This document shows, piece by piece, positions 53,901 to 64,000 of a stretch of 64,000 bases of DNA. A program made the translations under genes and the position numbers. Within the stretch, counting starts at the first letter, position 1, and each line of letters starts with the position of its first letter. Below the pieces are notes generated by a model. That model ran no database searches and had not been told where the DNA came from. It was given only the letters and a program-made list of their open reading frames with translations. The stretch comes from Stichopus chloronotus (lineage: Eukaryota > Echinodermata > Holothuroidea > Aspidochirotida > Stichopodidae), in assembly GCA_021234535.1 (NCBI GenBank), contig CM037832.1, positions 5,677,135 through 5,741,134 of the forward strand. Direction: 5' to 3'.

Positions 53901-54830
53901 ACACACTCTCGTCCGCCGGATGGGGAAGTTAAATGGCGGTCCCCGGAACAGGTTTGGGTTTGCATTGGCGATTGTCTGGTTTCATCCCTTTCGATACGCC
54001 TTCGATATCCTCTATTGTTCACGTGACACCAATTCAAGTATTAATTAAATTTAAGATCATGATTTGTAAACTTTCTTCTGAAAACCAGTTCGTCAAGGAG
54101 TATTGCTGCTACGAAGCCTACGAGAGATGACAGGTCTTCATATGGTTAGTATTATGGGGGAGAAAATCATCATTCTAAGTTACTGAAAATACTTCTAGCT
54201 TAATGAACGTCATAGAAAAAACAATAACGGAACCTTGTTACGTCGTGAAAATCTCCTTTTGTAAGTGCATGTTGCAAAATCTAACTCATTTCTTACCAAA
54301 GTACTTACAAGGTTAAACTTAAATTTGAGTCCCAAACTAATGAGTACGTCGGTTTGCTTTGAATCTGACAGTTTCTTATGAAACTTGAAAGATTTAAAAA
54401 TTCTAACATTTGGGAACACGAGTGAGAAGGAAGTTATCCTACGTTATTTCGTAGTTGGTTGCGCTTTGCACGACTGACGAGTAAAGTCAATGGGGGTAAA
54501 ATTAGCAAAGTTAGTATGTCTTTTGGGCCCGTGGGCCCCTCTTACCGAACGATTTGACCCCCGAAGTTTTGTGTGGACATTCTCGTATACACCCCCTTTA
54601 GGCTTAATTAAGAAAAGGGGTTATTCCCTGATTACATTTTGTGATATTTGAGGTGAAAGCGGGCACCCCTCACGGAGCTGAGACTTAAAATTTTTTAAAC
54701 AGAATTGACAGTTACCAGTTCGAGATTAACGTGTGTAAGCGCTTTAGTCTCTACTGAATCCACAAGCATCCAACCGATTATTTGCTGGTTAGTTTCGATG
54801 GAGTCGTAACCTTTGTAATGATGCATGCGG
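50956..54830. other. no gene recognised
   Basis: Very AT-rich in places (T tracts near 52770-53020). A CAAAGATGGCGGAG motif at 51858-51871 resembles a YY1 site. No coding exon could be supported. Confidence 0.4.
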
Positions 54831-54833
54831 GTG

Positions 54834-54998
54834 TATGTATGTATGTATGTATGTATGTATGTATGTATGTATGTATGTATGTATGTATGTATGTATGTAT
54901 GTATGTATGTATCTATGTATCTATGTATCTATGTATCTATGTATCTATGTATGTAGGTATGTATGTAGGTAGGTATGTAGGTATGTATGTATGTGTAT
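54834..54998. repeat. GTAT tetranucleotide microsatellite
   Basis: About 40 copies of GTAT, with CTAT and GGTAT variants toward the right. The reading frame through it (Met-Tyr-Val-Cys repeats) is an artefact. It adjoins the DR1-type repeat at 55010. Confidence 0.95.
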
Positions 54999-55009
54999 GT
55001 TTGTGACGT

Positions 55010-55420
55010 CTACATTTTAAACACAATATCTCATGAAGGGAAACTTGTGCAGATCTCATACTTGGTATGTGGGTGTACCGTATTTAGCACAAGGAGCCTG
55101 TTTCTTTTTACGGAGTCAAAGGTCATTTGGGGTCAACAGGGATCAAATAGTGAAAACATTGTAAACACAATATCTCAAGAAGGGAAGTTTGTACAGAATG
55201 CATTTTTAGTATAAGGTTGTATCTTATTGAGCTTGTGCAGATTTCATTTTTGATACATATATATATATCTTATTGAGTGCAATATCCTATTGTTTTTTAT
55301 GGGAGTCAAAGGTTATTTGAGATCAACAGGAATCAAGCCATCGTTCTGCACACGATGTCTCATGAAGGGAAGCTTGCACAGATGTTATATTAGATATTTA
55401 TTTTATTTATACTTCGTTAA
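55010..55420. repeat. DR1-type tandem repeat block, copy 4 (inverted)
   Basis: Reverse orientation relative to the other copies: AACACAATATCTCATGAAGG recurs about three times, with GAGTCAAAGGTCA at 55113-55125 (one half-site perfect) and GAGTCAAAGGTTA near 55292. Confidence 0.75.
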
Positions 55421-55604
55421 TATCGTTGATGAGTATACCTCACACACAATCTGGCAAACTGGGGTCAGCAGCTAAAATTACTGTAATGTAGTTTTCTGAA
55501 ACTGTTAGAACTAATCACGTTCATGCTTAACATACTCTGCATAACTTTAATTGCAATTGCAGTGAACAATTAACGTAAAGATCATTTCTTTCTCCACCTC
55601 TCAT

Positions 55605-55712
55605 GCTGTCTATCCACCCACCGCTCTCCACCCCTCTCTCTCTCTCTCCACCTCTCTCCACCTCCGCCTCTCTCCACCCCTCTCTCTCTCTCTCCACCTC
55701 TCTCTCTCTTTT
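55605..55712. repeat. CTCTCCAC polypyrimidine repeat
   Basis: Pure C/T strand with CTCT runs and CCACC spacers. The open frames here are Ser/Pro/Leu or Arg/Glu low-complexity and not coding. Confidence 0.9.
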
Positions 55713-57087
55713 GCGGTATAAGATCTTTGCGATATCTAGCCTACTGACATGGAAAAACAATGAAGTACCAAGGTACGATTGTTAATAGGAGGATTGTTGT
55801 AGGATTGTTAGGGTTGGCGGCATAACACAAAAGCTTGTAACGTTCAAACTGCACGATATTGCATAGGCAGAAAAAAAAAAAAAAAAAACATCTGTGCAAA
55901 TTGGAGTAGACCCTCATTTTCGATTATTTTAGAATTCGGCACGATTATGTCAATGACGCCACTGATGTCTTGATGTCGGCATGGTTGTCAAACACATGAC
56001 ATGTGTGCTTTGCGAACCACGTGATGTAATCAGTGGTGCTGATCCAACAACGAATTTAGTACCAAAAAAGGTTAATATTAAAACTGTCGAATATTTTTGG
56101 ATGGAGCCTTGCTTCTCAACTTGGGCCAAGCGCGGTGCTATGAACATTGTTGTATACTTTTTTTGTGGTGGGAGGGGGGTGGGGGCTTATTCACATTTTA
56201 TCATCTGAGCATCTAAGCCTACCATTGGTTGGAGCATACAAAGAATATTTTTGGCCAGCAATAGACTCCCAGATTGCAGGAAATAGCACTTCCTCGACCT
56301 CGTTAAAGGCATCCAGATGTTGTTTATTTGGAGATTTCGTGATGTAAAAGCTCACTTCGGTCCCCCCCCCCCCCGTGCATGATACTTTATAGAAATCATT
56401 TTCACAACGTTTTAGGGCTAACTAAAATCCCTTTGAGGAGGGGGCGTGCTCCGGATCCCCCCCCCCCCTCTTCGCAGGACCGTTCCCGCTTTGAAGGTAC
56501 CAGGAAACACTACAGCGGTAAATGCAGGCTACTAACTTGGTAGCTACAATAGTCAAATGTGCATGTAGAATTTGGAATATTTTTTGTGTAAGTATGGGTT
56601 ATGAGTTGGTTCTTTATTTCCCTTATGTTGGGTGAAGAGGTACCAGGGAAAGCCTTTTACAAATTAGGGGTGTCTAAGAGGTTGGGAACCTGTGGGGCAG
56701 ATTGTTCTTAACCTTTGTTATAAATATAATAAGTAAAATGATAATCCATATAGTGTCGCGTATAAGTGGATCTTTTGTGAAAGAAATAGATGAAAGAAAC
56801 AGCATTGTTCTAACTGTGCATAATTTTATTGTACAACAAGCCAATGAAATAGGGAAAGACACAACTAGGCGCAAAGTTTAGGGAGGGGAGGGGTGAAATT
56901 GGACGTCCAACCCCCACCCCTGCAGTGTTTTTTTTTGTTTTTGTTTTTTTTTTTAAACTATTTTCAGGATGTTGCTAGAACTTCTCCTACTTGTATGAGG
57001 TAGGCCTACAATTTTTTGCCTTAAAGTGGGTGGAAAGTGCATTTCCAACGTTTTGGGAGGTATGTTGGGCTAAAATTTTCTTGTATG
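55713..57087. other. no gene recognised
   Basis: Contains A18, C14 and C13 tracts and T-rich runs. The GGATCCCCCCC region near 56450 looks like decayed transposon sequence. No exon seen. Confidence 0.45.
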
Positions 57088-57095
57088 TTGGGGGC

Positions 57096-58598
57096 CAGTG
57101 TTGTGGTCGAGATCACACTTTCCGAGACCAAGACCGAGTCCTTGGCATCCGAGTCCGAGTCAAGACCGAGTCCACATAATCCGAGTCCGAGTCGAGTCAC
57201 CGAGATCAATCAATCAAAGAAAAAAAAAGAGAGCAACCTCTCTATTCATTATTTGGCGCATATACTGTACATTGTTCTCCCTAGGAAGCAACAAGTACAC
57301 AGTGAAACACAACATCGGCTAACAGTAATAACTAAACTTCAAAACATTACAATTGAAAACAACACTAAATAAATGTACAGTAAAAGTAACTATACTTTTA
57401 TCTATCATAGTCTGTTACAAATATCATTGTATGGTTAAACTACTGCTGAGTTATGGAAGTTGGTGATGGTAAGCTACATTGACCAAGACAGCAAATGAAA
57501 CAGTAAATTGCAACATATGCAAACCGTAAGTTGCCAGATACAGCCATTAATGGCAAAGTGAACTACATCATTTTGCAATACCAAAAACACACATTACTGC
57601 TTTAAGTGATATGGGCCAAATACAAAACCAATACAATTTATGACAACATATCTACAAACCATGTAAACTGTCTAATGCAGTGCACTGTGTTTAAAGGGTG
57701 TAACGCATCACCCCAGACAGTGTCAATTCTCCCAACCACCTACCTCTATAGTTCCTCCCTCAGCCTGTCTTAAATTCCTCCACATGTGTAATCAAAACAA
57801 TGGATCCCTGTGTACGCTGTGTAATACGAGCTGCTCTGCATCTTTCGAATTTGCTGTCAATCTAAGAGTACTGTAACTTAGAACCAGTTGAGAAGTTTCC
57901 TTTCCAGGAGGTAAAAATATAGCTTAGGGTGATGCAATACAGCCTTTAAGAAGTGCATCCCCACTGAAGATGCTGTACATAAATAGGGAGCTACACACTT
58001 TTGGTTACCTGCAGTAACCACGTGTGTGACAACTTTGCTAAGAATAATACACACTGACATACTGTAAGGAAGGGCCATGTTGGAGGCATGTGTCTTAGTA
58101 AAAGTAGCCAATGCATTAGGTGCCCCACCCCTCATTACCAAACTAATAAAGTCAAAAGTTTATGCAACACTAACTAGTCCCCAAGCCTCCGATACCCGAG
58201 GTTTAAACAAAATGATCATTTCAAGCTGTTGTATCAATAGAACAATTAGGCCTATAGAGGGCACAGAAATCGAAATCCTAATTTAACTAAAGTATAGGAT
58301 TTAGATGACAGTGGCCAATAGACTATACAATAGGACAACGTGCTAGCTGGTTAAGTTTTGACCTTTTTGCTGTATTTGTCCATGCATTGCCATTACTAAA
58401 GTGTAAAATTATCTATACAAAAGCCAGAAGAAGTTCTTTTTTTCCGGTCTCGGGCTCGAGACCTCGAGTCATGGCACCCGAGACCGAGACCAAGACCGAG
58501 TCATTTCGATTCGAGACCAAGACCGGGCAATCCGAGACCGAGACGGTGGGTCGAGACCGGTCTCGGTCTCGAGACCGGTCTCGGTGACTACAACACAG
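57096..58598. mobile_element. hAT-like element with GAGACC arrays at both ends
   Basis: 1503 bp, starting CAGTGTTGTGGTCGAGA and ending GTGACTACAACACAG, so the ends are inverted repeats of CTGTGTTGTAGTC type. Just inside each end are arrays of CCGAGACCGAGACC/GAGTCCGAGTC. Flanks TTGGGGGC (57088-57095) and TTGGGCGC (58599-58606) are an 8-bp target duplication with one mismatch. No transposase frame. A separate MITE is nested at 57690-57950. Confidence 0.85.
57690..57950. mobile_element. TTTAAAGG-ended MITE, copy B, nested
   Basis: 261 bp. The left end is TTTAAAGGGTGTAACGCATC; the right end, read inward, is CTTAAAGGCTGTATTGCATC. The interior is the reverse complement of copy A at 48331. It lies wholly within the hAT-like element, so it inserted later. 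Confidence 0.75.
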
Positions 58599-58606
58599 TT
58601 GGGCGC

Positions 58607-61174
58607 CAACGTATGTTTTTGCTACGCTTAAATAGTCTCCTACATGCCTCATCCCAACCTTGGCAAATTTCTGGCTACGCCCTTGTGACACAATTTCTCA
58701 TTTAGCCTTAATTCCACAGATGCACTTAACACACAACACGGATACTGAGGAGGTGTCATAAGTACACGTGCAACCCACAATTTTCTTTTTTAAGACCAAT
58801 ATTTGCACGTCCTAAAATTTCCACCTTCAGGTGGACCATAGTGTCCGTAGGCTTATCTGACATTTCAAGTATTAGGTAATCCCTAATGTATGCATGGATT
58901 TTGCATTAGTATTCTATCGCATATCACATTGTTGCTCTCCTCGTCACGGATTTGGCGTAGGAACTTGAAAACTGTAGAACTATGTATTGACAGAACCATT
59001 TCTATCTTCAGATTAACGACGCTCTCCTACAATGTGAAAATCTTGTACACCGCCAAACAAAACGCTTAGACCGGCCCCTACCCTTCTACAACGCTTTGCT
59101 TAAAATGCTTGTGCATTCTCCGATACTTTAACTGTAGCATTTGTGAATCTGTGCCCAATTACATTCTGTCACTGACATCGATTTATCAATATAAAGAGTT
59201 ATAAGTGCCCAAGACGGAAATTTTAGAGAATGACATTTGTGCATATTTTCTGCAATGGCGTATATAATTATTGTCAAAGCTTGGAACATGAAATCATCAA
59301 ATCATCAATTAAAACAGAGCAAGTTCTCCTTCTCCTTCAACCACAGTTAAGTGAAACGTAATATATATACATATATAATATCAAATCCTTCCACATTCGC
59401 TACACATTTCTTTTACACTCGAAGAGGATATAAGAGACAAAAGTAAATAAGTGATCGTTATACTTTTCTCTTTTTCTAGTAAACATTAACATTGAATAAC
59501 TAAATAAACCCGGACATGAAATTTTATAAAGTCATCCAATCAATAAAACCTGAACGCTGGATACGACACCTGATGGATCAATAACAGCAATCCCTTATCA
59601 TTCCATGGATTGAAGAGTAATACAAATTTACAATCTTACACAACAAACACCTTTCTTAATAGAAACCAAAGTTATGATACAAACCCTTATATCCTTTACA
59701 AATTGTCAACTTAGTGGCATTCAAAATTAAAAAAAAAAACTATAAGATAATAGAATAAAAGTAAAATACTGCCCGGGAGTTATTTAGAACAGTTAAGTTA
59801 GATTGTTACCATTGCATCAAATGTATGTAATAAGGCTAACATAGGCAAGGAAATCAAATTTGAAGTTGCTCTCAAGTGAAGCGTTAAAGGCAAATAAGAT
59901 ACAGATGAAATATAAGAAGTTGCAGTAAGCTGTAGCCAGTGGCTATTATGTAAAGTACATTAATGATGGAAAGTTTTCCCTTCTTTATTTCTGTGTTCAA
60001 CAAAAATAAGCGTATTGGAGTTCATAGAATCATGTAGGTAAGAGGAGGAGATAACTAAAAAAGTTTAAGTTATGCTAATCTCATAAGACTTTCTTCTGCG
60101 TGCAATTTTCAATTCATAAGGGATGAGGACGACCTAGGACGCCCATTAACTGCTTACAACCTATGAAAATGATTACGCATAACCATGGAGATATGACAGG
60201 CCTTGTGAGTAATCAACATTGCCGCCTTCGGAACTGGTCCTGTTGAAACAAAACGGTTGGTTTGCAGCGTCTATTAACTACGTCATCAAGTAAAAAGTAC
60301 GTACTCAGTGAATCTGTCATTGGTGTGAACAAAATATCGTGACGTGCAGTTGTTCGCTGCATGTGCAGAAGTATACCATATGAAACAACCACGAATGCCA
60401 TCCAGAACCGCTTACAAGTTATTTATTTTCTATTTTACTAAGTTGGAAAAAATCCTTCGATGAAATACCACGTAAAATTCGTGTTATTTGTTCGTATCGA
60501 ATTGCTTCAGACTGTATTTCTTAGTCTGCCAATTACTGAAGATCCTATACTTTGAAACTGGCGTAACCTCAACTGCGACAGGATTCGTCCCTTTTCTTAT
60601 GAAGATGAAAAGCTGGTCCATGTACAATCTTGAACAAAACTCATTGGGACACCCCGCTTCCCTTTCAATGTTGGCTACAAGATTTCTGTTCACAGTACAA
60701 ATTCACTATACAGCTCAAACATTGGGAAGGAGCGAGGGGTTTCATGCAATCCGCTCAACTAAAATTTAGGATTCTAATCGCAACGTGTCGCAAAGTGTCC
60801 TCAAAGGTTTGTCCAAGTTTGTAGCTGCTATACTGGTGAACATTTGTACATACACATATAGGAGGTACGCATAAGTAGTGCAGCTGATCTCTACCGCACT
60901 AGTGACCACACATGCCCGTGATTGTGTTAGGTCATATGGTAAGCAGAACATAGTAATTGCTAATGCACAAAGTCGGAGTAAACGTTTTAATCCTCATTAA
61001 ACAGTACTGGCGATAACACTGGTAGTTCAAATGGATTTTTCTACGTCTCTCCTTCTCTCCATGATAGAACACTATTGTAAACTGCTGGTCCACTCGTGAG
61101 GCTACTGTACTTTTTTTGAACACAGAAACCATCTCACAGTCACTGGAGTACTTAATAGTATTACATGTTGGGCT
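58607..61174. other. flank between GPCR and hAT-like element
   Basis: AT-rich with no convincing exon. It probably includes the GPCR 3' UTR on the right. Minus-strand AATAAA candidates (TTTATT on plus) lie near 59984 and 60422. Confidence 0.4.
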
Positions 61175-61399
61175 TCATCTTGATCTGTTAAGTGGCGAGG
61201 TTACTCCGGTGGACATACCACTGCTGATGTTTAAACGGTTCCTCCACATGTTCCATGTTTGCGATTTGACAGCAAAAGCTAAGAATATGAAGACCCCCTG
61301 TAAGGAAGTCAATACGATGAATAAACACCACAGCCATTCATTGTCAATGAGAGCAGCAACAAATCCAGTGATCCAGGTTAAACCAAGAATTAAAAATAT
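61175..61399 (-). CDS. GPCR last exon: TM6, TM7 and C-tail
   Basis: 74 codons and TGA after acceptor TTTCAG. I-F-L-I-L-G-L-T-W-I is TM6, L-W-C-L-F-I-V-L-T-S-L-Q-G is TM7, and a short tail ends N-R-S-R. The TM7 S-x-Q-G motif is typical of class B receptors. Confidence 0.9.
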   Translation of the reverse strand: MFLILGLTWITGFVAALIDNEWLWCLFIVLTSLQGVFIFLAFAVKSQTWNMWRNRLNISSGMSTGVTSPLNRSR

Positions 61400-64000
61400 C
61401 TGAAATGAAAATGTAAACATCTGTTGACATATGATCTTCAAAGGATTAATGATCAATGATTAATTGTTTTGTGTTTAAACCATTATCTTACGGTATACGT
61501 TTGCATTCCAAGCCCACTTGATGGAAACAATATACCTTCCCTAGTTCATTACCAATCTCCGATACAAACGGTGACAATAACAGAAAGGCACGGGGCCTCC
61601 AAAATGTAACAGAGGCAGGGGCACATATTGCGTAACGTACATCCATAGGACATCAAATAAGCGGAGGGCCACAATCTGTTGGCACGGAGGATAAACACAG
61701 GAAATGGCATTTCTTGGCCAATGTTGTCTGTTTATTTACACCTCACCCTACCTTCACAAATAAATGAAGCTTATATACGTTTTCAGGTAAATTTGTGTTC
61801 GGATCAAAATATGATTTAAGTAGGCCGGGGGAGGACACGCGTCCCATACCCTTCTCCCATGCATCCACTGCAAGAAGGTGTTCTAAGTAGTTACAAATTT
61901 TATTCTATGCATTTAGTCAAACTAGACATTTACACTTCTAGGTAGCTGCCACATCAGTGGGGAAAAGTCGGAATAAGCTGCAATACAATTCTGTCACCAA
62001 CAGTTCGCCCGAACTTCTGAAACTATTTTCATCTCCATCAATGATTCCTGAGGAAACAATTTACAGGTTGGTCGTATGGATACTATGCAGTACATTTATG
62101 TGCCACAACTCAAATCCATGTGCGCAAACGTATGCTATAAGCAAAATCATAAGAACTTAGGTCAACCATTGAACTAGTTGATTTAACATTCGATTATTGA
62201 ACATTAAACATATCTGCTTGTAACATCCCCCCATCTCATAAGGTTTCAATATGTAATAGGGTTCATAAAAGAAAGAAGAAGATTTAATTCTGGAGGATAC
62301 CTTAGCATATTTTAACCCAAAATTTACTCTACTTTGCGTATTACTTCCATATAATTAAAATCCAATATTTGATTCTTCATTTGGGACGAATGAATTAAAT
62401 GAAACTCACTTTTGTGTAAATTAGTAATTCTCGCAATTGATTTTCTTCTCGGGTCTTTCGTATTTGTATGCTCCTTCTCTTCTGAAGACAGATGGACACA
62501 CTCACGCAGGTAAAGCAGATACAGTTCATTCCAAGACTCACGGCAACTGGAACTCCAAAGGCGTACAGGTTGACACGTGTCCCCCCTATCCAACACCCAA
62601 CAGATGAGCCGTATGTTATGTCCAGTTGGTTTCCATCCACTTGGTACACTAAAAATAAACTGAAGGTGATGGCCAGTGGTATTCCAATACAAACAAAAAG
62701 TAGTTTACAAATATACCTTTTGGATACACGTTCGCTTCTCTTTGATGAAGGATTTATGCTGAAAGTTTGGACCATGGTTACTCCCAAAACGGAGGTACAC
62801 GAAAAAACAGCCAGCCAAAAGAAATGCCCCAGACCCGAAACAGCAGAACACAAAATAGAACTGTGAGAGGAGACACCGGCCAAAAGTAGTAACAACTGTG
62901 CAACGATGAGACACCCACAAAGGATCATAATCAAAATACTGGCCTTTCTCTTTCTGAGATTAGAAAACAGACAGTACGTCAGTAAAGTCACAATAAGTGC
63001 TATCAAGGACAGCGATATCCCCACAGTGCTTAAGATTACTTGAAACTTAGAAAATCGGGGCAAAAATGTAAAGCCAGTCTTATCTAGGAAGTTACAGACC
63101 TTAATGCTTCCGTTCTTCAGTTCAAGATAGGAACCCTTTAAGAACTTTTGAGATGGGTCGGGTAAATACACAAAGACCGTAGAACCGTTTTCTGATTGGT
63201 TTGTTAGCACAGACGGGTCCAGAGTCAAAAGTGGGCATTTCGAGAGCTCGCTGGTTAAGAAGTGACACTTTTGTAACGATGTCGTATGTTTTATCGTGTT
63301 AGTATCCGAGAAGTGTAAGGAATAGCGAATGGCTATCTGAGATAAATCCAATAATTCACCGGCGATTGAAACTCCCTGCACCGACGAGTTTTCCTCATTG
63401 ATCTTCCACTGTGATTCGTTTAACCAATGTGGATCACAAATGACCTCGGAGTTATTATGCTTAGATAGGCAGCGAGATGATATTTCCAAAAAATCGAAAT
63501 GTTTACAATTCTCTGTTCGAGAACTTATTGGCGTACCCATGTTGATGCTGCTTAGGGTACGTTCAGTGATTTCCAATGATGATGTAATTAGTTGGATTGT
63601 TTCTGGCTGGGTGCTTTCGGTGAAGTTGAGTGTAAAGTGACAGTCGTCATATTCTTCTTTAACTGCAAGAATTAATGATTGCAATGTGTCTGGTAAACAA
63701 CTAGATACCCTTTCCAAGTTGGAGGAACAAGATGAACGATTTAAAGAAGTCAAGTTGGTCGTTCTTGAGACGAACTTTATCAGTGTTTGATCGCAGATGT
63801 GAGTCGAATGCCTCTTGAATGACGGCATCAAGTGACAACTTTCTTCTTTTAGGTAGAAGCCCTCCTTGCAAGTTAACGATACACAGGCGTGTTTGAACGG
63901 GTCAAACACCTCTCCCTCATCACAGGTTATCGATGTTGTCAGCATGTTGGTTCTGTCAACAGAGGGAGATACGCCCGTATGTGATTGAGGAAGAAAATCG
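61175..64000 (-). CDS. class B (adhesion/Methuselah-like) G-protein-coupled receptor, 5'-partial
   Basis: Two exons: 64000-62410 (frame open to the window edge) and 61399-61175 ending TGA, joined in phase 0. Numbered from the first visible Met (63945): Cys-rich segment 8-37 with spacing resembling N-terminal modules of invertebrate secretin-like receptors; a long glycosylatable ectodomain (many N-x-S/T) to about 300; seven membrane spans at about 303-326, 336-356, 367-393, 411-433 and 457-485, with TM6 and TM7 in the last exon (G-L-T-W-I-T-G-F). Cys366 and Cys451 (in G-C-W-I) form the expected TM3-ECL2 pair. I see no GPS/GAIN cleavage motif before TM1. Without a signal peptide in view, the N-terminus must lie beyond the edge. 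Ligand unknown. Confidence 0.9.
62410..64000 (-). CDS. GPCR exon: ectodomain and TM1-TM5 (partial)
   Basis: The frame stays open upstream of the Met at 63945 to the window end, so that Met is probably internal. The exon ends L-L-I-Y-T-K at donor GTGAGT (62409-62404). Confidence 0.9.

Noticed and set aside
54782..55006. Open frame with repeated Met-Tyr-Val-Cys
   Set aside because: Product of the GTAT microsatellite, not a gene.

Overview
The window is animal nuclear DNA: AT-rich, intron-rich and full of transposon debris. It is dominated by one long minus-strand gene, a complete orthologue of membrane-bound transcription factor site-1 protease (MBTPS1, also S1P or SKI-1). I assembled 22 coding exons from positions 46263 down to 4601. 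They join in frame with matching splice phases into a 1040-residue proprotein (human 1052). The signal peptide, two autoprocessing sites, subtilisin-type catalytic residues, membrane span and basic tail are all visible. The strong similarity to vertebrate S1P, the secretin-like receptor and the repeat content suggest an invertebrate, perhaps a marine deuterostome such as an echinoderm. I cannot fix the species.

Layout. 1-4600: the flank downstream of MBTPS1, with a possible last exon of another minus-strand gene (504-654) and a small hAT-type MITE. 4601-46263: MBTPS1, whose introns carry two broken LINE reverse transcriptases, MITEs, an LTR-like element inside a minisatellite, a 2.1-kb hAT-type element, and repeat blocks with nuclear-receptor-like DR1 motifs. 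46264-61174: the MBTPS1 leader with three upstream ATGs, then about 15 kb with no convincing gene. That stretch holds a LINE endonuclease remnant, a second MITE family, a DR1-type repeat beside a GTAT microsatellite, and a 1.5-kb hAT-like element with GAGACC arrays that has a MITE nested in it. 61175-64000: the 3' two exons of a class B (adhesion/Methuselah-like) GPCR on the minus strand, open at the right edge.

The two recognisable genes have no obvious joint function. S1P is a Golgi protease that cleaves SREBPs, ATF6 and other luminal substrates; the receptor is a plasma-membrane signalling protein. I found no CRISPR array, operon, rRNA or convincing tRNA, and no clear new multi-gene system. 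The most unusual material is the repeat landscape: several non-autonomous elements whose ends and target duplications can be read directly, some nested or inserted into minisatellites, and a tandem repeat family with a perfect DR1 motif in most units of its better-preserved copies.
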